Shown piece by piece: positions 44,201-51,020 of a stretch of 64,000 nucleotides of DNA; position 1 is the stretch's first letter; each line of letters starts with the position of its first letter. This stretch comes from Natronomonas marina (lineage in GTDB: Archaea; Halobacteriota; Halobacteria; Halobacteriales; Haloarculaceae): assembly GCF_024298905.1 (NCBI RefSeq), contig NZ_CP101155.1:62001-126000 (forward strand). Direction: 5' to 3'. A program made the position numbers and the translations under genes. The notes under the pieces are model-generated. The model saw only the letters and a program-made list of their open reading frames with translations. It had not been told where the DNA came from and made no database searches.

Positions 44201-46263
44201 TTATGACCCATCGGGGCGTCGCTGGCGACACTCCCATCCCGGAAACAGACGGTATCTTCGAGATTGAACTCGCGAAGCACCGTGACGACGTCCCCGGCGA
44301 CGAGGGCTACGCCATTCGGTTGACTCCCGAGGGTGCTCGTCTCCTTCTCGAAAACGTGTTTTCGACTGGCTGGGTCGCAACCGCTGGGACCGATACTCAC
44401 GATACCGGCCTTCGAGACGCTATGACGGCACTCGAAGACGCAGTCCCCACCCGAGTCAGTGGCCGGATCATCGACCAAGACACCGGGGACATCCCGGACG
44501 CCGTCCTCACAGTCTTCGCCAGCGAGCCTACGGAGTGCTTCGCTGACGACATCATCTCATGCACAGTCGAAGAGGAGACCGACCCACGTCGACACCCCAC
44601 GAAGAAACTCCGTAACCTCAAGAAGGCGCTTAACACTACTACGAAGAGTGGCGAATGTCGCCTCCCCATCTTCGTCGCCGAAACGCCGTGGGACGAAGAC
44701 GCGGGGTGCCCCGACCTTGGACCTGCAACCGCATTATCGAACATCCTCCGTGATCCGATGAACACTCAGTGGTCGGGTCGCCGGTTCTACTCGCAATCGA
44801 ACACGCCAATCGAATTCGACGGCGGCGCCCGCGACGGCGGTGTCACCGCTGTCGTCCCCCGATCGATCGAAGAGGGCGCAGGCACGTCAATCTGGATTCG
44901 CGACCCGGACCCCGACTCGAACGATTGCCTCCTCGTCGACCCGACTGCCGACGACATCGGCCACCCCGACGACGAGGATATTCACCTCCGTATCGCCCCC
45001 GGTGACTTCCAGAACCTCACTCCTTCGAGCATCCCGTACCGGGCTACCTGTCCCCCGGGAAGTGCAAACGAGTCAGCTCGCTACATCGTTGAGACTCCGG
45101 GAAGCGAGCAGACGTACAAGTACGAGACGGAAGAGCGGTTCCGTGAGGATTGGGTCCGCGTCAACAAGCCATTCGTACCCGACATCAAGTTCCGGCACCC
45201 GGACTATCCGGAAACCGCATATGCCATCCTCGTCCGATACGAGCTGCCCCGCGCCGGCGACGACGCACAGGCACGTATTGCCTGGTTCGATCATCGGACC
45301 TCGGGCGACGAGGAGATGGGGACGCTTCGGCCCGTCGAGGACCTCATCGAAGCGATTCAGACGGGCGAACTCAAGCCGGCGTCTGCTGGCCCTGGAACGG
45401 CACCCGAGAGGACTCACGAAGACGAAGTCTCGACCGACGAAGCACAAGACTCTGAAGTGGATGAGGAAGACACTGGCGCGTCATCATCGACGGACGAGGC
45501 ACCAGACGAATCCACTCCCGAGCCATCCGACAACAAGGACGAAGAGCTTGACGGCGATGATACTGACACAACGCAGTCCGAGGAGGGAGAGACAGACGAT
45601 ACTTCCGAACCACTCCAGGATGAGGGGAAAGCAGCTACCGCCGCGTTCATCGCGGCTTACCTCCGTCCTGCACCGAACAACGTCGTGGACGTGGATATCG
45701 CCTTCGACCGTTGTCAGGAATTCGCGAGCACGCACAACCTCGTCTCACCAGAATCAGAGGACGAGTTCGCAGAAACGATCGATTCCCTCTTCGATGCGTT
45801 CGACACGGACACCGGAATCGACGGAGACCTCTTCGACATCGATCGCGACGTCATCAGTGCCCTCGAAGAGGGATTCAATATTGTCTCAACGTCAGGTGGA
45901 AACGAAGACAGCACTCGAACCGTTATATTGGGTGTGAAGATGGTTGATCCCACAGAAGAAGACACGTCGTTCTTGACGGAAGCAGCGCCCGAGCAGTCGG
46001 CAGGTGGTGCGGCGTTCATTGCGAACCAGCTCACGTCCGACCCTGACGGAGCGCTTCCGAGTTCGGAAACCTATGACGAATACGTCGACACCGTCACCGA
46101 CTGGGGATTCGAGTCTCTCCCTGACCGAGGTTCGAGTGTGACGTTCAAACGGTTCCTCCAAATCTGGGGTGCGGTGCTGTTCGGCGTCTCGGTCGAACGG
46201 AAACGCCGGCGGATCGACGGGTCGCCTACGCGGTGCTATACGCACCTCGAGTGGCGCGAGTAG
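38227..46263 (+). CDS. giant coupling-protein-like ATPase (VirD4/TraG-type), 2,678 residues
   Basis: A hydrophobic signal-anchor (about 60-85) follows a basic stretch. An exported segment (about 86-305) has two similar alpha-rich units, each with LSIFPEDA/LSVFPEEA and a YY...W..GW/PDWWMP end. A membrane helix at 313-348 leads to the cytoplasm. The ATPase core has Walker A GLPGSGKS (1087-1094) and a Walker B VFIDEAG (D1459, E1460), followed by SLAVQTPDQLFD as in VirD4/TraG proteins. Long acidic linkers follow. At the C-terminus two winged-helix-like units resemble the ends of P4/D5-type primases (AAFIAAYLRP, AAFIANQLTSD). Probably recruits and pumps DNA. It is several times larger than typical coupling proteins. 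Confidence 0.75.
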   Translation: MPTLPAFTRAWLSPAPLTDDHTQSPPDARTDRTSHSSRSVEPTQTSRSTRLGRPRNRRPLYGVLLTLSVIGILLTAATGPALAAHPADSTSTTESQDLSSTSLQSTNTTSPCQTQNNNSYGWTEHYACIQVHLYQQDQDLSIFPEDATQAREAAKNGESAETIEDWLFRYYRTEQYPDWWMPSEEQIEQTPKLKLYPLTNETVHEYETTQSLSVFPEEARAVRFAATHNATVNELRMALLNYYAVQWDQGWRPDSESSTTTTTNTTAGGGSNGGDSEATAKPSSSPAWYAPYLSGIVDAVNQFRGWMSGVQEFIGGLLIWSFKNPIIAGIVIFTSLVVFLLLGVARRMRRTWTAMLAVWSRFVRAIVWVADTIGIGTIRRTQIKFFRFRRTLNVYAHAFAAMTGWAIREGFHRVDRTITDYVTDEDSSTWSYIAPPAHARASSAADAAVSETTYAKSKRLLDPLDAPAVYELDEDEPPRPGDDLWYRITASDQPASPETITKQIEGLPNLTDGLEVIIRSAPHDPEIGGEESELQTTEGDGTRLAIEVLIHFIEDGQTSTLDRTKHNWVRQAFGGPDYDVTPVSTTLQRLLRARPYRRCKHLLGNDAPPSATFPWSNAQSSDAATDGGRTIGEDTPTPSERAAAAEAIPQRYFREHLEDQFTAVCPEAPVSYPLGSRGTRRWDFLQRLNVFDETAAEEAPPMEAALDALLETDEPALLRARITSVGDLSDLIRQKLDVIEGEESTQFDKRTNRRGRSRATPSSGENTTEEDRAAARERESSRVRGEVASAEGTRNEELQNKGVTRSFKVTMDVFTQPTPFLNDALEETAGGSVEPSSEAHPVPSPLFHSDGDSTSASTNTASDGGVFTEEQPDLNEIDSTADLSGSDADIETLASRGDTLRVTPETLAEAAASQRTTARDDAWRLAKTWATAADGEFNKLTEPPENSRLAKWARQFGWRRHTLGQLRDSYRFHRAQEYAGRAPTFGLHYSLRRRWPIVLAAADELPSFTALPSTSAVSDDLAAHMERQLSHTAPLSELSPAEDNEIIGTDIDGATLGYAFDRLHTRDLARPVKHRTDYMDRSILHQGLPGSGKSVDQAHEIVERRKATNGPIIIYAGPGANVGELAVRGLLDEFGEDWVREHVHWFDMPEVLPGLTVFDTRPAQQADDAHGNPEAAESVATENISPQRPDIASNDTRWETHGSQVMQTVRKIAELLMGESDFQNARVSRDVLRALGTAGFSPHTYPTGVDGTPAYQRNGSDTSSNTLPTADDLVSGESHSNDGNEDDSRSRQPTVMPFRWGYDASPYVYPLWQLQEQTQQVTELTRLMDPDIPINPKEILPDPGSHAIKRNMETPFNNQQHTAQQILGGVTNRLNALTTDARLAPLFNNTTRRFSFADFLSGDRQNDVLVFDVEDLDPDAQRDFVLTHELLMQYELELYKSFLKEEATADDYYVSVFIDEAGRLVEPDDLAKMIAVARNHSVSLSLAVQTPDQLFDADTDNSVGDDPTYAEIIGNIQTTVVRAGEITRQQAKALCPADLEVEDFMDHVRDLPVDHRLVQYPTPSEGTRSQTIEIARIPLPNWHQDAEEAPEGYDSREDFEEAFREVRADVIDQTNEEYGIPDDESESAVRNRAILNIPELAHHLTIDDPLLPVVLAWATWIVARDPPNGPGEETLHSVSNTDSKLPDLEDPVEPNNDSTIEDSPAEEVSAIDVLSDDAGPDEYTAESVSTSRENDSPSTTSEQPDTLFDSGGWARDQWDEAKTELTQSNTERQTPPSAAESSGPASSLHHVLKGSMTTDEWEELTDLLEKGKSLSPEEWAIHTDLPTYRKDEESIQARALNSRVATLLNQGILTEDEVARIQELIDLARDTGNWPPTAVRDRLDTESETAPADKSSPEQQSATVDNESVSAAIERRRTSERNSVGIDPFDGEEPRPGTYRWVRLDEMYRRLRLEVEKVLATEGLNEGERNRRRDALPSLKACADEIEALGTIMTHRGVAGDTPIPETDGIFEIELAKHRDDVPGDEGYAIRLTPEGARLLLENVFSTGWVATAGTDTHDTGLRDAMTALEDAVPTRVSGRIIDQDTGDIPDAVLTVFASEPTECFADDIISCTVEEETDPRRHPTKKLRNLKKALNTTTKSGECRLPIFVAETPWDEDAGCPDLGPATALSNILRDPMNTQWSGRRFYSQSNTPIEFDGGARDGGVTAVVPRSIEEGAGTSIWIRDPDPDSNDCLLVDPTADDIGHPDDEDIHLRIAPGDFQNLTPSSIPYRATCPPGSANESARYIVETPGSEQTYKYETEERFREDWVRVNKPFVPDIKFRHPDYPETAYAILVRYELPRAGDDAQARIAWFDHRTSGDEEMGTLRPVEDLIEAIQTGELKPASAGPGTAPERTHEDEVSTDEAQDSEVDEEDTGASSSTDEAPDESTPEPSDNKDEELDGDDTDTTQSEEGETDDTSEPLQDEGKAATAAFIAAYLRPAPNNVVDVDIAFDRCQEFASTHNLVSPESEDEFAETIDSLFDAFDTDTGIDGDLFDIDRDVISALEEGFNIVSTSGGNEDSTRTVILGVKMVDPTEEDTSFLTEAAPEQSAGGAAFIANQLTSDPDGALPSSETYDEYVDTVTDWGFESLPDRGSSVTFKRFLQIWGAVLFGVSVERKRRRIDGSPTRCYTHLEWRE

Positions 46264-46800
46264 CCTCTTGATTTTCTCTCTCAGTCTACCGCCTCGATCT
46301 CCCGTCTAATACTATGAACTCAAACTGATATTTCCGATAATTTCCCTTCTGACGGTGTCCCTTAATCCTCGATTTTCTAGAACTATTACTGAATAGCATA
46401 TTTTGGATAAACCACCGGACGGAACGGTAATACAATACTGGAACGGTAAATCGGAACGCGAATCTCTGAGGACTCACAAAATCACCATATAGCGTCGGGA
46501 TGGTAAACTGGAACGTCAATCATTAGCATACACTCCCGAAAGGACCGGATCCTTTTGCAAACTGGAACACCGTGCAGTCTTGCGGTTTTCACCGGAAACC
46601 TGGACACATCTACGCACCACCACACACCAGCATCTCGATAAACTGGAACTCCGCGCAGTCTTGCGATTTCGGGCCTATAGTCAACTCCGTGCTCAGAACA
46701 CCCTTCGAGCGACTCTCCGCACTCTCGAAACTGGAACGCTACGCAGTCTAGTGATTATCCCCGGCTATTGAGAAACTGGAACACCCCCTTTCCCACTAGT
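46264..46800. other. AT-richer intergenic region with AAACTGGAAC repeats
   Basis: Between the giant ATPase gene and the hairpin region. It contains six same-orientation copies of AAACTGGAAC or close variants and ends in a small C/G hairpin near 46784-46812. There is no convincing coding frame. It could be promoter DNA for the downstream RNA, an iteron array or a partition site. Confidence 0.7.
46435..46782 (+). repeat. direct-repeat array AAACTGGAAC
   Basis: Copies at 46505-46514, 46559-46568, 46640-46649, 46728-46737 and 46773-46782, plus a variant ATACTGGAAC at 46435. Three of them (46559, 46640, 46728) continue into a second shared block GCAGTCTTGCGATTT, giving 30-base units spaced 81 and 88 bases apart. 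It is not a CRISPR, since the repeats are short and the intervals long. Confidence 0.75.
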
Positions 46801-47467
46801 ATAGAGGGGGCAGATTCGTGTGAAAGGGGGGTACCGATGTGTTCCGGCGAGCGGGTACCCTGGCAGCGGGTACAGGCTGGCCCCCTGGGCGGTCGTCGAA
46901 GACGAGTGTCTGATGCGTATCAGATTGTGGAGAAGTCGGTAGCCGAAGCCGAGGTGAATAGCCGTTGTGTGTCGCGTGGAGAGCGCGGCCTGTCGTAACG
47001 TAGGAGCTGGTGGGTGGCGTCGAGGTGTAGCATCGAGCGCGCGTGGGGAACATACGGCTTTGCGTACGAGCGAGTGGGAGTGGATGGTCGTGTCGCGGTG
47101 GTGCCTACACTAGGGTCTGCTGGCTATCGCACGGGGGCGTCAGGGTGCGTATCTCAAACAGGCTAGGGACGTGCTGCGTATCGCGGCTCTCGCCTCGTGG
47201 TTCGTTCTCAGCGTGAGGATTGGGCACGGTGACGTCGACTTCGCGAGGGGCTGTCGGCTGTACTCGAGGCGGGGGGGTCGCGCCGTCGTGAGACGCCGTG
47301 GGCTGTCGATAGAGCATAGTGGTGTGGCCTCGGCGGCCGAGTGGTCGCTGTCGCCACCGCGTTCCGGCGTGACGGCCGTCGGCTCGCTGCTCTGGCGCGT
47401 ATGGATGCCCAATCGGTGTGTCTCGAGAAGGGTGCCGCGCGCGTCGGGGTCGCGCGCGCTTTGGATC
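46801..47467. other. GC-rich non-coding leader of the hairpin region
   Basis: High GC, with no acidic or haloarchaeal-looking frame on either strand. Short self-complementary patches are present, but I could not draw one consistent fold. It may be the 5' part of the structured RNA or an unrelated spacer. Confidence 0.4.
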
Positions 47468-47505
47468 GAGACCGCCGCGACGAGCAGAGCTCGTCGGACG
47501 GTCTC
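47468..47505. repeat. hairpin preceding unit 1
   Basis: GAGACCGCCGCGACGAG pairs with CTCGTCGGACGGTCTC around a short CAGAG-type loop, with one bulge. It marks the left edge of the region where pairing is clear. Confidence 0.6.
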
Positions 47506-47554
47506 CGTGGGTGAATTAGGACCGCGTCGTAGCGGCGGCTGATTTCCGGGACCT

Positions 47555-47651
47555 GCTCCACACGCTCTGGCCGCTGACGGCGGGCCACGATTTCGGGGAA
47601 TCGCGTAGCTTTCCCCGAAATCGGCCGCCTCACCGGCCAGTCCGTGGGAGC
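47555..47651. repeat. hairpin unit 1 (variant without the internal loop)
   Basis: The outer arms GCTCCACACGCTCTGG and CCAGTCCGTGGGAGC pair, as do GATTTCGGGGAA and TTCCCCGAAATC at the centre. The conserved internal loop and the GCGGG apical helix of the other units are missing, so it may be a capping or degenerate unit. Confidence 0.65.
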
Positions 47652-47669
47652 CGATGTCGTCCACTCACC

Positions 47670-47803
47670 CGCCGAAGTCCGCGGATTGCGCGGTCACGAG
47701 ACACCGACGCGAACCGGACCCTACCCGCGAGCGCAACCCGCTCGCGGGTCCCTTCCAGTCCGCGACGGCGCCTCGTAACACCGCTCATCGAGCGGATTCG
47801 GCG
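47670..47803. repeat. hairpin unit 2
   Basis: Apical helix ACCCGCGAGCG/CGCTCGCGGGT at 47723-47749, 3' loop CCCTTCCA, outer arms pairing GCCGAAGTCCGC with GCGGATTCGGC with bulges. A further CCGATGTC/GACATCGG pair (47651-47658, 47813-47820) extends the stem. Confidence 0.7.
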
Positions 47804-47892
47804 GCCTCGGGAGACATCGGGTCGTGCTACGACCAGGTTTCCTCACTCGGTCGCCCCCCTTGCGCTGGCGCGTGCAGTAGCGCGCGCCGCGC

Positions 47893-48006
47893 ACTCACCG
47901 GGAGGGGCCGCCGGAGCCACCAGCGATTTCCGCGGACCCTACCCGCCCCCACCGGGGCGGGTCCCTTCCACGGAAATCGGGCGCCTCTGTCGGCCTCCCG
48001 GCGAGT
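47893..48006. repeat. hairpin unit 3
   Basis: Apical helix ACCCGCCCC/GGGGCGGGT at 47941-47962. Outer helix CGATTTCCG/CGGAAATCG. Basal arms ACTCACCGGGAGG and CCTCCCGGCGAGT. Loops GGACCCT and CCCTTCCA. Confidence 0.75.
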
Positions 48007-48075
48007 CGGGGCGAAGCCGGGCACGGGGCCTGCCGAGCCGAAGGCACGGGAGATCGCGTCGCTCACTCCGTTCGC

Positions 48076-48211
48076 CTGAGTCATACGTCGCCAGCACGCT
48101 GAACCGGACCGGGTCACGATTTCGCGCGGATACCTTCCCGCGCTCGCAAGCTCGCGCGGGCCCCTTCCACACGAAATCGACCGGTTCAGCGCGCGGCGAC
48201 GCACGACTCAG
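48076..48211. repeat. hairpin unit 4
   Basis: The longest arms: 48076-48107 pairs with 48181-48211 over about 30 positions with few mismatches, including CTGAACCGG/CCGGTTCAG. Then CGATTTCG/CGAAATCG and the apical CCCGCGC/GCGCGGG. Loops GGATACCTT and CCCCTTCCA. Confidence 0.8.
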
Positions 48212-48220
48212 CCCGGCCAT

Positions 48221-48352
48221 ATGCGGCCGATTCATCTGCGTTCACCGACCCGCACCCGGACCTCGATTCCGGCAGACACTACCCGCCTTCGGCGGGTCCC
48301 TTCTCCCGGAATCGGCCGTGCGCGGCTGGTTCACGTTGTTCATCGGCCGCAT
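48221..48352. repeat. hairpin unit 5
   Basis: Basal arms ATGCGGCCGAT/ATCGGCCGCAT, outer helix CGATTCCGG/CCGGAATCG, apical ACCCGCC-TTC-GGCGGGT at 48281-48297, loops CAGACACT and CCCTTCTC. The apical part matches unit 8 exactly. Confidence 0.78.
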
Positions 48353-48484
48353 CTGCCGGGTTCGCGACTCCCGTACCTCGGCGGGCAGGGCCCCGCACCG
48401 GGCTTCGTTCTGGCGGTACGGGCCACCCGCCAGAAGCCGCCGAGCAAAAATTAATTTCTTTCCTCTTAAGCGTCCACGGGACGG

Positions 48485-48611
48485 GCGGGGGAAGCCGCCG
48501 TGCCGTTCCTGACCTGGCACGATCTCAGCGGACCCTACCCGCGCTCACACGTTCGCGCGGGTCCCTTCCACTGACATCGGCCAGCTCACGACGGCAGCCG
48601 GCTCCCCTGCC
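48485..48611. repeat. hairpin unit 6
   Basis: Arms with CTGGC/GCCAG, CGATCTCAG against CTGACATCG (one mismatch) and GGGGAAGCCG/CGGCTCCCC. Apical ACCCGCG/CGCGGGT at 48537-48562. Loops GGACCCT and CCCTTCCA. Confidence 0.75.
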
Positions 48612-48618
48612 GGTACCC

Positions 48619-48656
48619 GACGGCGCTCGCGCTATCACACACGCGCGAGCGCCGTC
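48619..48656. repeat. perfect hairpin between units 6 and 7
   Basis: GACGGCGCTCGCGC and GCGCGAGCGCCGTC, 14 perfect pairs with a ten-base loop. It lies inside the domain enclosed by the long-range stem 48459-48473/48778-48792. Confidence 0.75.
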
Positions 48657-48657
48657 G

Positions 48658-48774
48658 TTCCGACAAACTCGAGGCCCTGACGCGGGCCGCGATTCCGCGG
48701 AGATACTTCCCGCGCTTCGCGCGGGCCCCTTCTCCACGGAATCGGCCGCCTCAGTACCTCTCGCCGTGTCGGAA
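48658..48774. repeat. hairpin unit 7
   Basis: Basal arms TTCCGACA/TGTCGGAA, CTGA blocks, outer helix CGATTCCG/CGGAATCG, apical CCCGCGC-TTC-GCGCGGG at 48709-48725. Loops GAGATACTT and CCCCTTCTCCA. Confidence 0.78.
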
Positions 48775-48853
48775 GGAACGCTTAAGAGGAAACCATCCCC
48801 CCCACTTGTCGGATATGAACTGCACGTCTTGGGGAGACCACTTGCCGGATGCC

Positions 48854-48959
48854 TCTGGCGCGTGCATTCCCCTGATCGCGGCCGCCTTCGGCAGACACTA
48901 CCCGCCTTCGGCGGGTCCCTTCTCCCGAACGCGCCCGCGTCAGGGGTGCACCCGCCGGA
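48854..48959. repeat. hairpin unit 8
   Basis: Basal arms TCTGGCGCGTGCA against TGCACCCGCCGGA, CCCCTGA/TCAGGGG, outer helix CGCCTTCGG against CCGAACGCG (one mismatch), apical ACCCGCC-TTC-GGCGGGT at 48900-48916, loops CAGACACT and CCCTTCTC. Confidence 0.72.
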
Positions 48960-48969
48960 CGCCTTCCAG

Positions 48970-49077
48970 CTTGTGGCGCTGGGCGCGGGCCTCGATTCCG
49001 GCAGACACTACCCGCGGCGCATCCGGTCGGTGCGCCGCGGGTCCCTTCTCCCGAAATCGGCCGCGCCAGCGGCCAAG
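48970..49077. repeat. hairpin unit 9
   Basis: Basal arms CTTGTGGCGCTGG against CCAGCGGCCAAG, outer helix CGATTCCGG against CCGAAATCG (one mismatch), long apical helix ACCCGCGGCGCA/TGCGCCGCGGGT at 49010-49042, loops CAGACACT and CCCTTCTC. Confidence 0.75.
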
Positions 49078-49214
49078 ACGCACAGTCCCTTCCAACTGTT
49101 GAGGGGGATTGAAATCATAGAGTCAGGTAGCCCGTGACAGGGCGTCGGGCCGTCGGCAGGCGGCGCCGGGCGGTCGGCGTGCGGAACGTCGGCCGCTCCG
49201 GCGCGCCCCGCGGT

Positions 49215-49245
49215 GGGTTTGTTCGCCCCTCCGCGGGGTGAAGGG
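49215..49245. promoter_or_regulatory. GC palindrome module before the OB-fold gene
   Basis: GTTTGTTCGCCCCTCCGCGG followed by GGTGAAGGG: an imperfect CCCC..CGGGG hairpin ending in GGTGAAGG, 85 bases before the chosen start at 49330. It belongs with the similar modules at 51821, 51929 and 57752. Confidence 0.45.
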
Positions 49246-49329
49246 TGTACGAATACACCCGTCGGTCGGCGGTCAGAAGACGGGCGCGATGGAGCGCGCC
49301 CGACAGGGGATCACTCCCCGGATACAGCA

Positions 49330-50760
49330 ATGTCTAGTTTCAACTCAGGGCAAAAAAGCCCATCGGCGGTTGGACAGCCTGACAAGTACGACGAACTCGA
49401 GATGGATCTGCTCTACAGCAGTCCCCATCTGGAGAACGGCGATAACGTGGTCGGTGTGGACATCGACAAACGGCCCCCGACCCCGAACGACGAACCGGTC
49501 GAGGACAGCCAGGGGCAGGAACTTGTCCCCGGAAACTACGCGCGAGAACGCTCGGCGCGGATGGACGCGCAATACCGGGCGGCTGCCTCACAGCACGAAA
49601 CGTCGGACAAGGACGACCAAGCTGACGAGACGGGGCTCCCCCACAGGCGCGAGATGACCGGCCGCGCAGGTGGCACCTACGCTGACGTTCAGGCAGTGAT
49701 GCACGGCCAGCAGTTGGGCGACGTCGTCGAGGGCGATGTCGGCGAGTTGGTGCGTGGTGTCTCCACTGGGGTCTACTGGGAGCAGGCACTCGCGGAAATG
49801 GACGTCCCCGAGCCTCGACGCGACCTGCAAGCGCCGTTCGCGGAGGTGTCCCCAGAACACTACACGCTGGCGACTGAAGAGCGAATGCGCGGGGAGTTCG
49901 AGGCCGATGAGCGGAACCGCGCGAAGGCGATCGCGGCAGAGGTGGCGGGCATCAACCGGGCAGCGCGGTCGCGGGACGATATGCGGACGCGGCAGCCGAT
50001 TCGCCACTCCGTCTCAGAGAGTGACGACCCGTGGGAGGGCCCGCCGGCAGAGACGGTCGGCGTCAAGCGGGTCGACCCGGCAGACGACGAACCGGTCACG
50101 ACGACGTCCGTGAGTGACGCCCCTGACCCACGGGCGTCACTCGACCAGGAGACGCTCGCTCAGGTGAACAAGGGTGCCGCGCGACTGGCCGAGCACTTCC
50201 AAGGCGAAGCAGCGATGTCCAGAGCGACGTTCGGGAAGTGCATCGCCCGGCACATCCAGGACGGGTCGGACGTGATGAACGCGACGATCGCCGTCAAGGA
50301 GACACTCGAGCGGATGTTCGAGATCAAGCAGCCCATCGGGTCGATCGATCCCTACGAGCAGTGGGAGACGACGGTCGAGGCGGAGGTGACCACGCTGTGG
50401 ACGCCGAAGCATCGGTCGCAGTACCAGGTGGGACTGGTGCAAGACGAGGCCGGCGACACGGCGAAGTTCACGGTCTGGTTCGCGGCGGGTGACAAGCCGA
50501 CGCTCGCGGTGGGCGACCGGATTCGGGCGGAGCGGGTGCGTGTCAACGCCTACAAGGGTGATGCGACCCTGGCAGTCGTCGGTGATACGGACCTCACCAT
50601 CCTCGACCGGGGTGACGGCCCGATGACGCGGCGGAAGCGGCAGTCGGATGATCCGACAATCGCTCCGTGGTCGGCCGATAGCGACCAGCACGCGTGGATC
50701 AACCACATCGATATGGAGCGGGCGATCGAGGTCACGCTCGGACGGCGGGACGACGAGTAG
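49330..50760 (+). CDS. OB-fold (RPA-like) DNA-binding protein
   Basis: 476 residues from the ATG at 49330; the longer frame runs through the palindrome and is basic. The N-terminal half is acidic and probably disordered. Residues about 265-330 form a helical bundle (LDQETLAQVNKGAARLAEHF...). Residues about 345-435 look like an OB fold (WETTVEAEVTTLW, QVGLVQDEAGDTAKFTVW, LAVGDRIRAERVRVNAYKG). It stands directly beyond the hairpin array and before a second, clearer RPA gene. A single-strand DNA-binding role in plasmid transfer or replication is inferred. Confidence 0.7.
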   Translation: MSSFNSGQKSPSAVGQPDKYDELEMDLLYSSPHLENGDNVVGVDIDKRPPTPNDEPVEDSQGQELVPGNYARERSARMDAQYRAAASQHETSDKDDQADETGLPHRREMTGRAGGTYADVQAVMHGQQLGDVVEGDVGELVRGVSTGVYWEQALAEMDVPEPRRDLQAPFAEVSPEHYTLATEERMRGEFEADERNRAKAIAAEVAGINRAARSRDDMRTRQPIRHSVSESDDPWEGPPAETVGVKRVDPADDEPVTTTSVSDAPDPRASLDQETLAQVNKGAARLAEHFQGEAAMSRATFGKCIARHIQDGSDVMNATIAVKETLERMFEIKQPIGSIDPYEQWETTVEAEVTTLWTPKHRSQYQVGLVQDEAGDTAKFTVWFAAGDKPTLAVGDRIRAERVRVNAYKGDATLAVVGDTDLTILDRGDGPMTRRKRQSDDPTIAPWSADSDQHAWINHIDMERAIEVTLGRRDDE

Positions 50761-51020
50761 GCCATCGCTCGGCCGCTTTTTTGCGTGTGCCGCGAGTAGT
50801 CCTCAGGTAGGCATCGCAACCGGCTGGTTAGTGTGTGGCTCCCGGCACCCACTACCCACCGCCCCGCCCACCGCTCCGTGCTCGCGACGCGAGCGTCGCT
50901 GCGCGCGCAGCCACAACCTCGACAGCACCGCGTGGCCCGTGGGGGCGCTCGGCGACGCCATCACCCGTGGCGACCGACGTGAGTTTGTCCCTCCCAACAG
51001 GGGGTGAGGTGACTTCACAG
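50761..51020. other. intergenic region with T-tract
   Basis: GCTTTTTTGCG at 50776-50785 is a plausible archaeal terminator for the OB-fold gene. The rest is GC-rich with self-complementary patches (GCGACGCGAGCGTCGC) and no convincing frame. Confidence 0.5.

Larger units (their letters stand above)
47468..49087. ncRNA. large array of nine tandem structured hairpin units, candidate ornate ncRNA
   Basis: 1.6 kb without credible protein genes and with very high GC. Nine units of about 100-135 bases each fold into long imperfect hairpins. Eight share a core: outer helix CGATTYCG...CGRAATCG, a 5' loop of the form GGACCCT or CAGACACT, an apical helix CCCGC..GCGGG, and a 3' loop CCCTTCY. Arm sequences differ between units while pairing is kept. 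Paired units 4-5, 6-7 and 8-9 are enclosed by long-range stems. The strand is not certain: plus is favoured because the AT-rich repeat region lies upstream. It could also work as folded single-strand DNA. No known family is recognised. Confidence 0.7.

Noticed and set aside
46435-46782. CRISPR interpretation of the AAACTGGAAC repeats
   Set aside because: The repeat core is only ten bases, intervals are irregular (45-88 bases in the main run), and no cas genes are present.
47555-49077. Integron-like cassette array or CRISPR
   Set aside because: Units lack the GTTRRRY/RYYYAAC sites of attC hairpins and there is no integrase or cargo. CRISPR is excluded because units are long, adjacent, diverged in sequence and without spacers.
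46768-49102. Several Arg/Gly/Pro-rich frames of 60-174 codons on both strands
   Set aside because: All are basic or low-complexity and overlap the hairpin array, where sequence is constrained by pairing rather than by codons.
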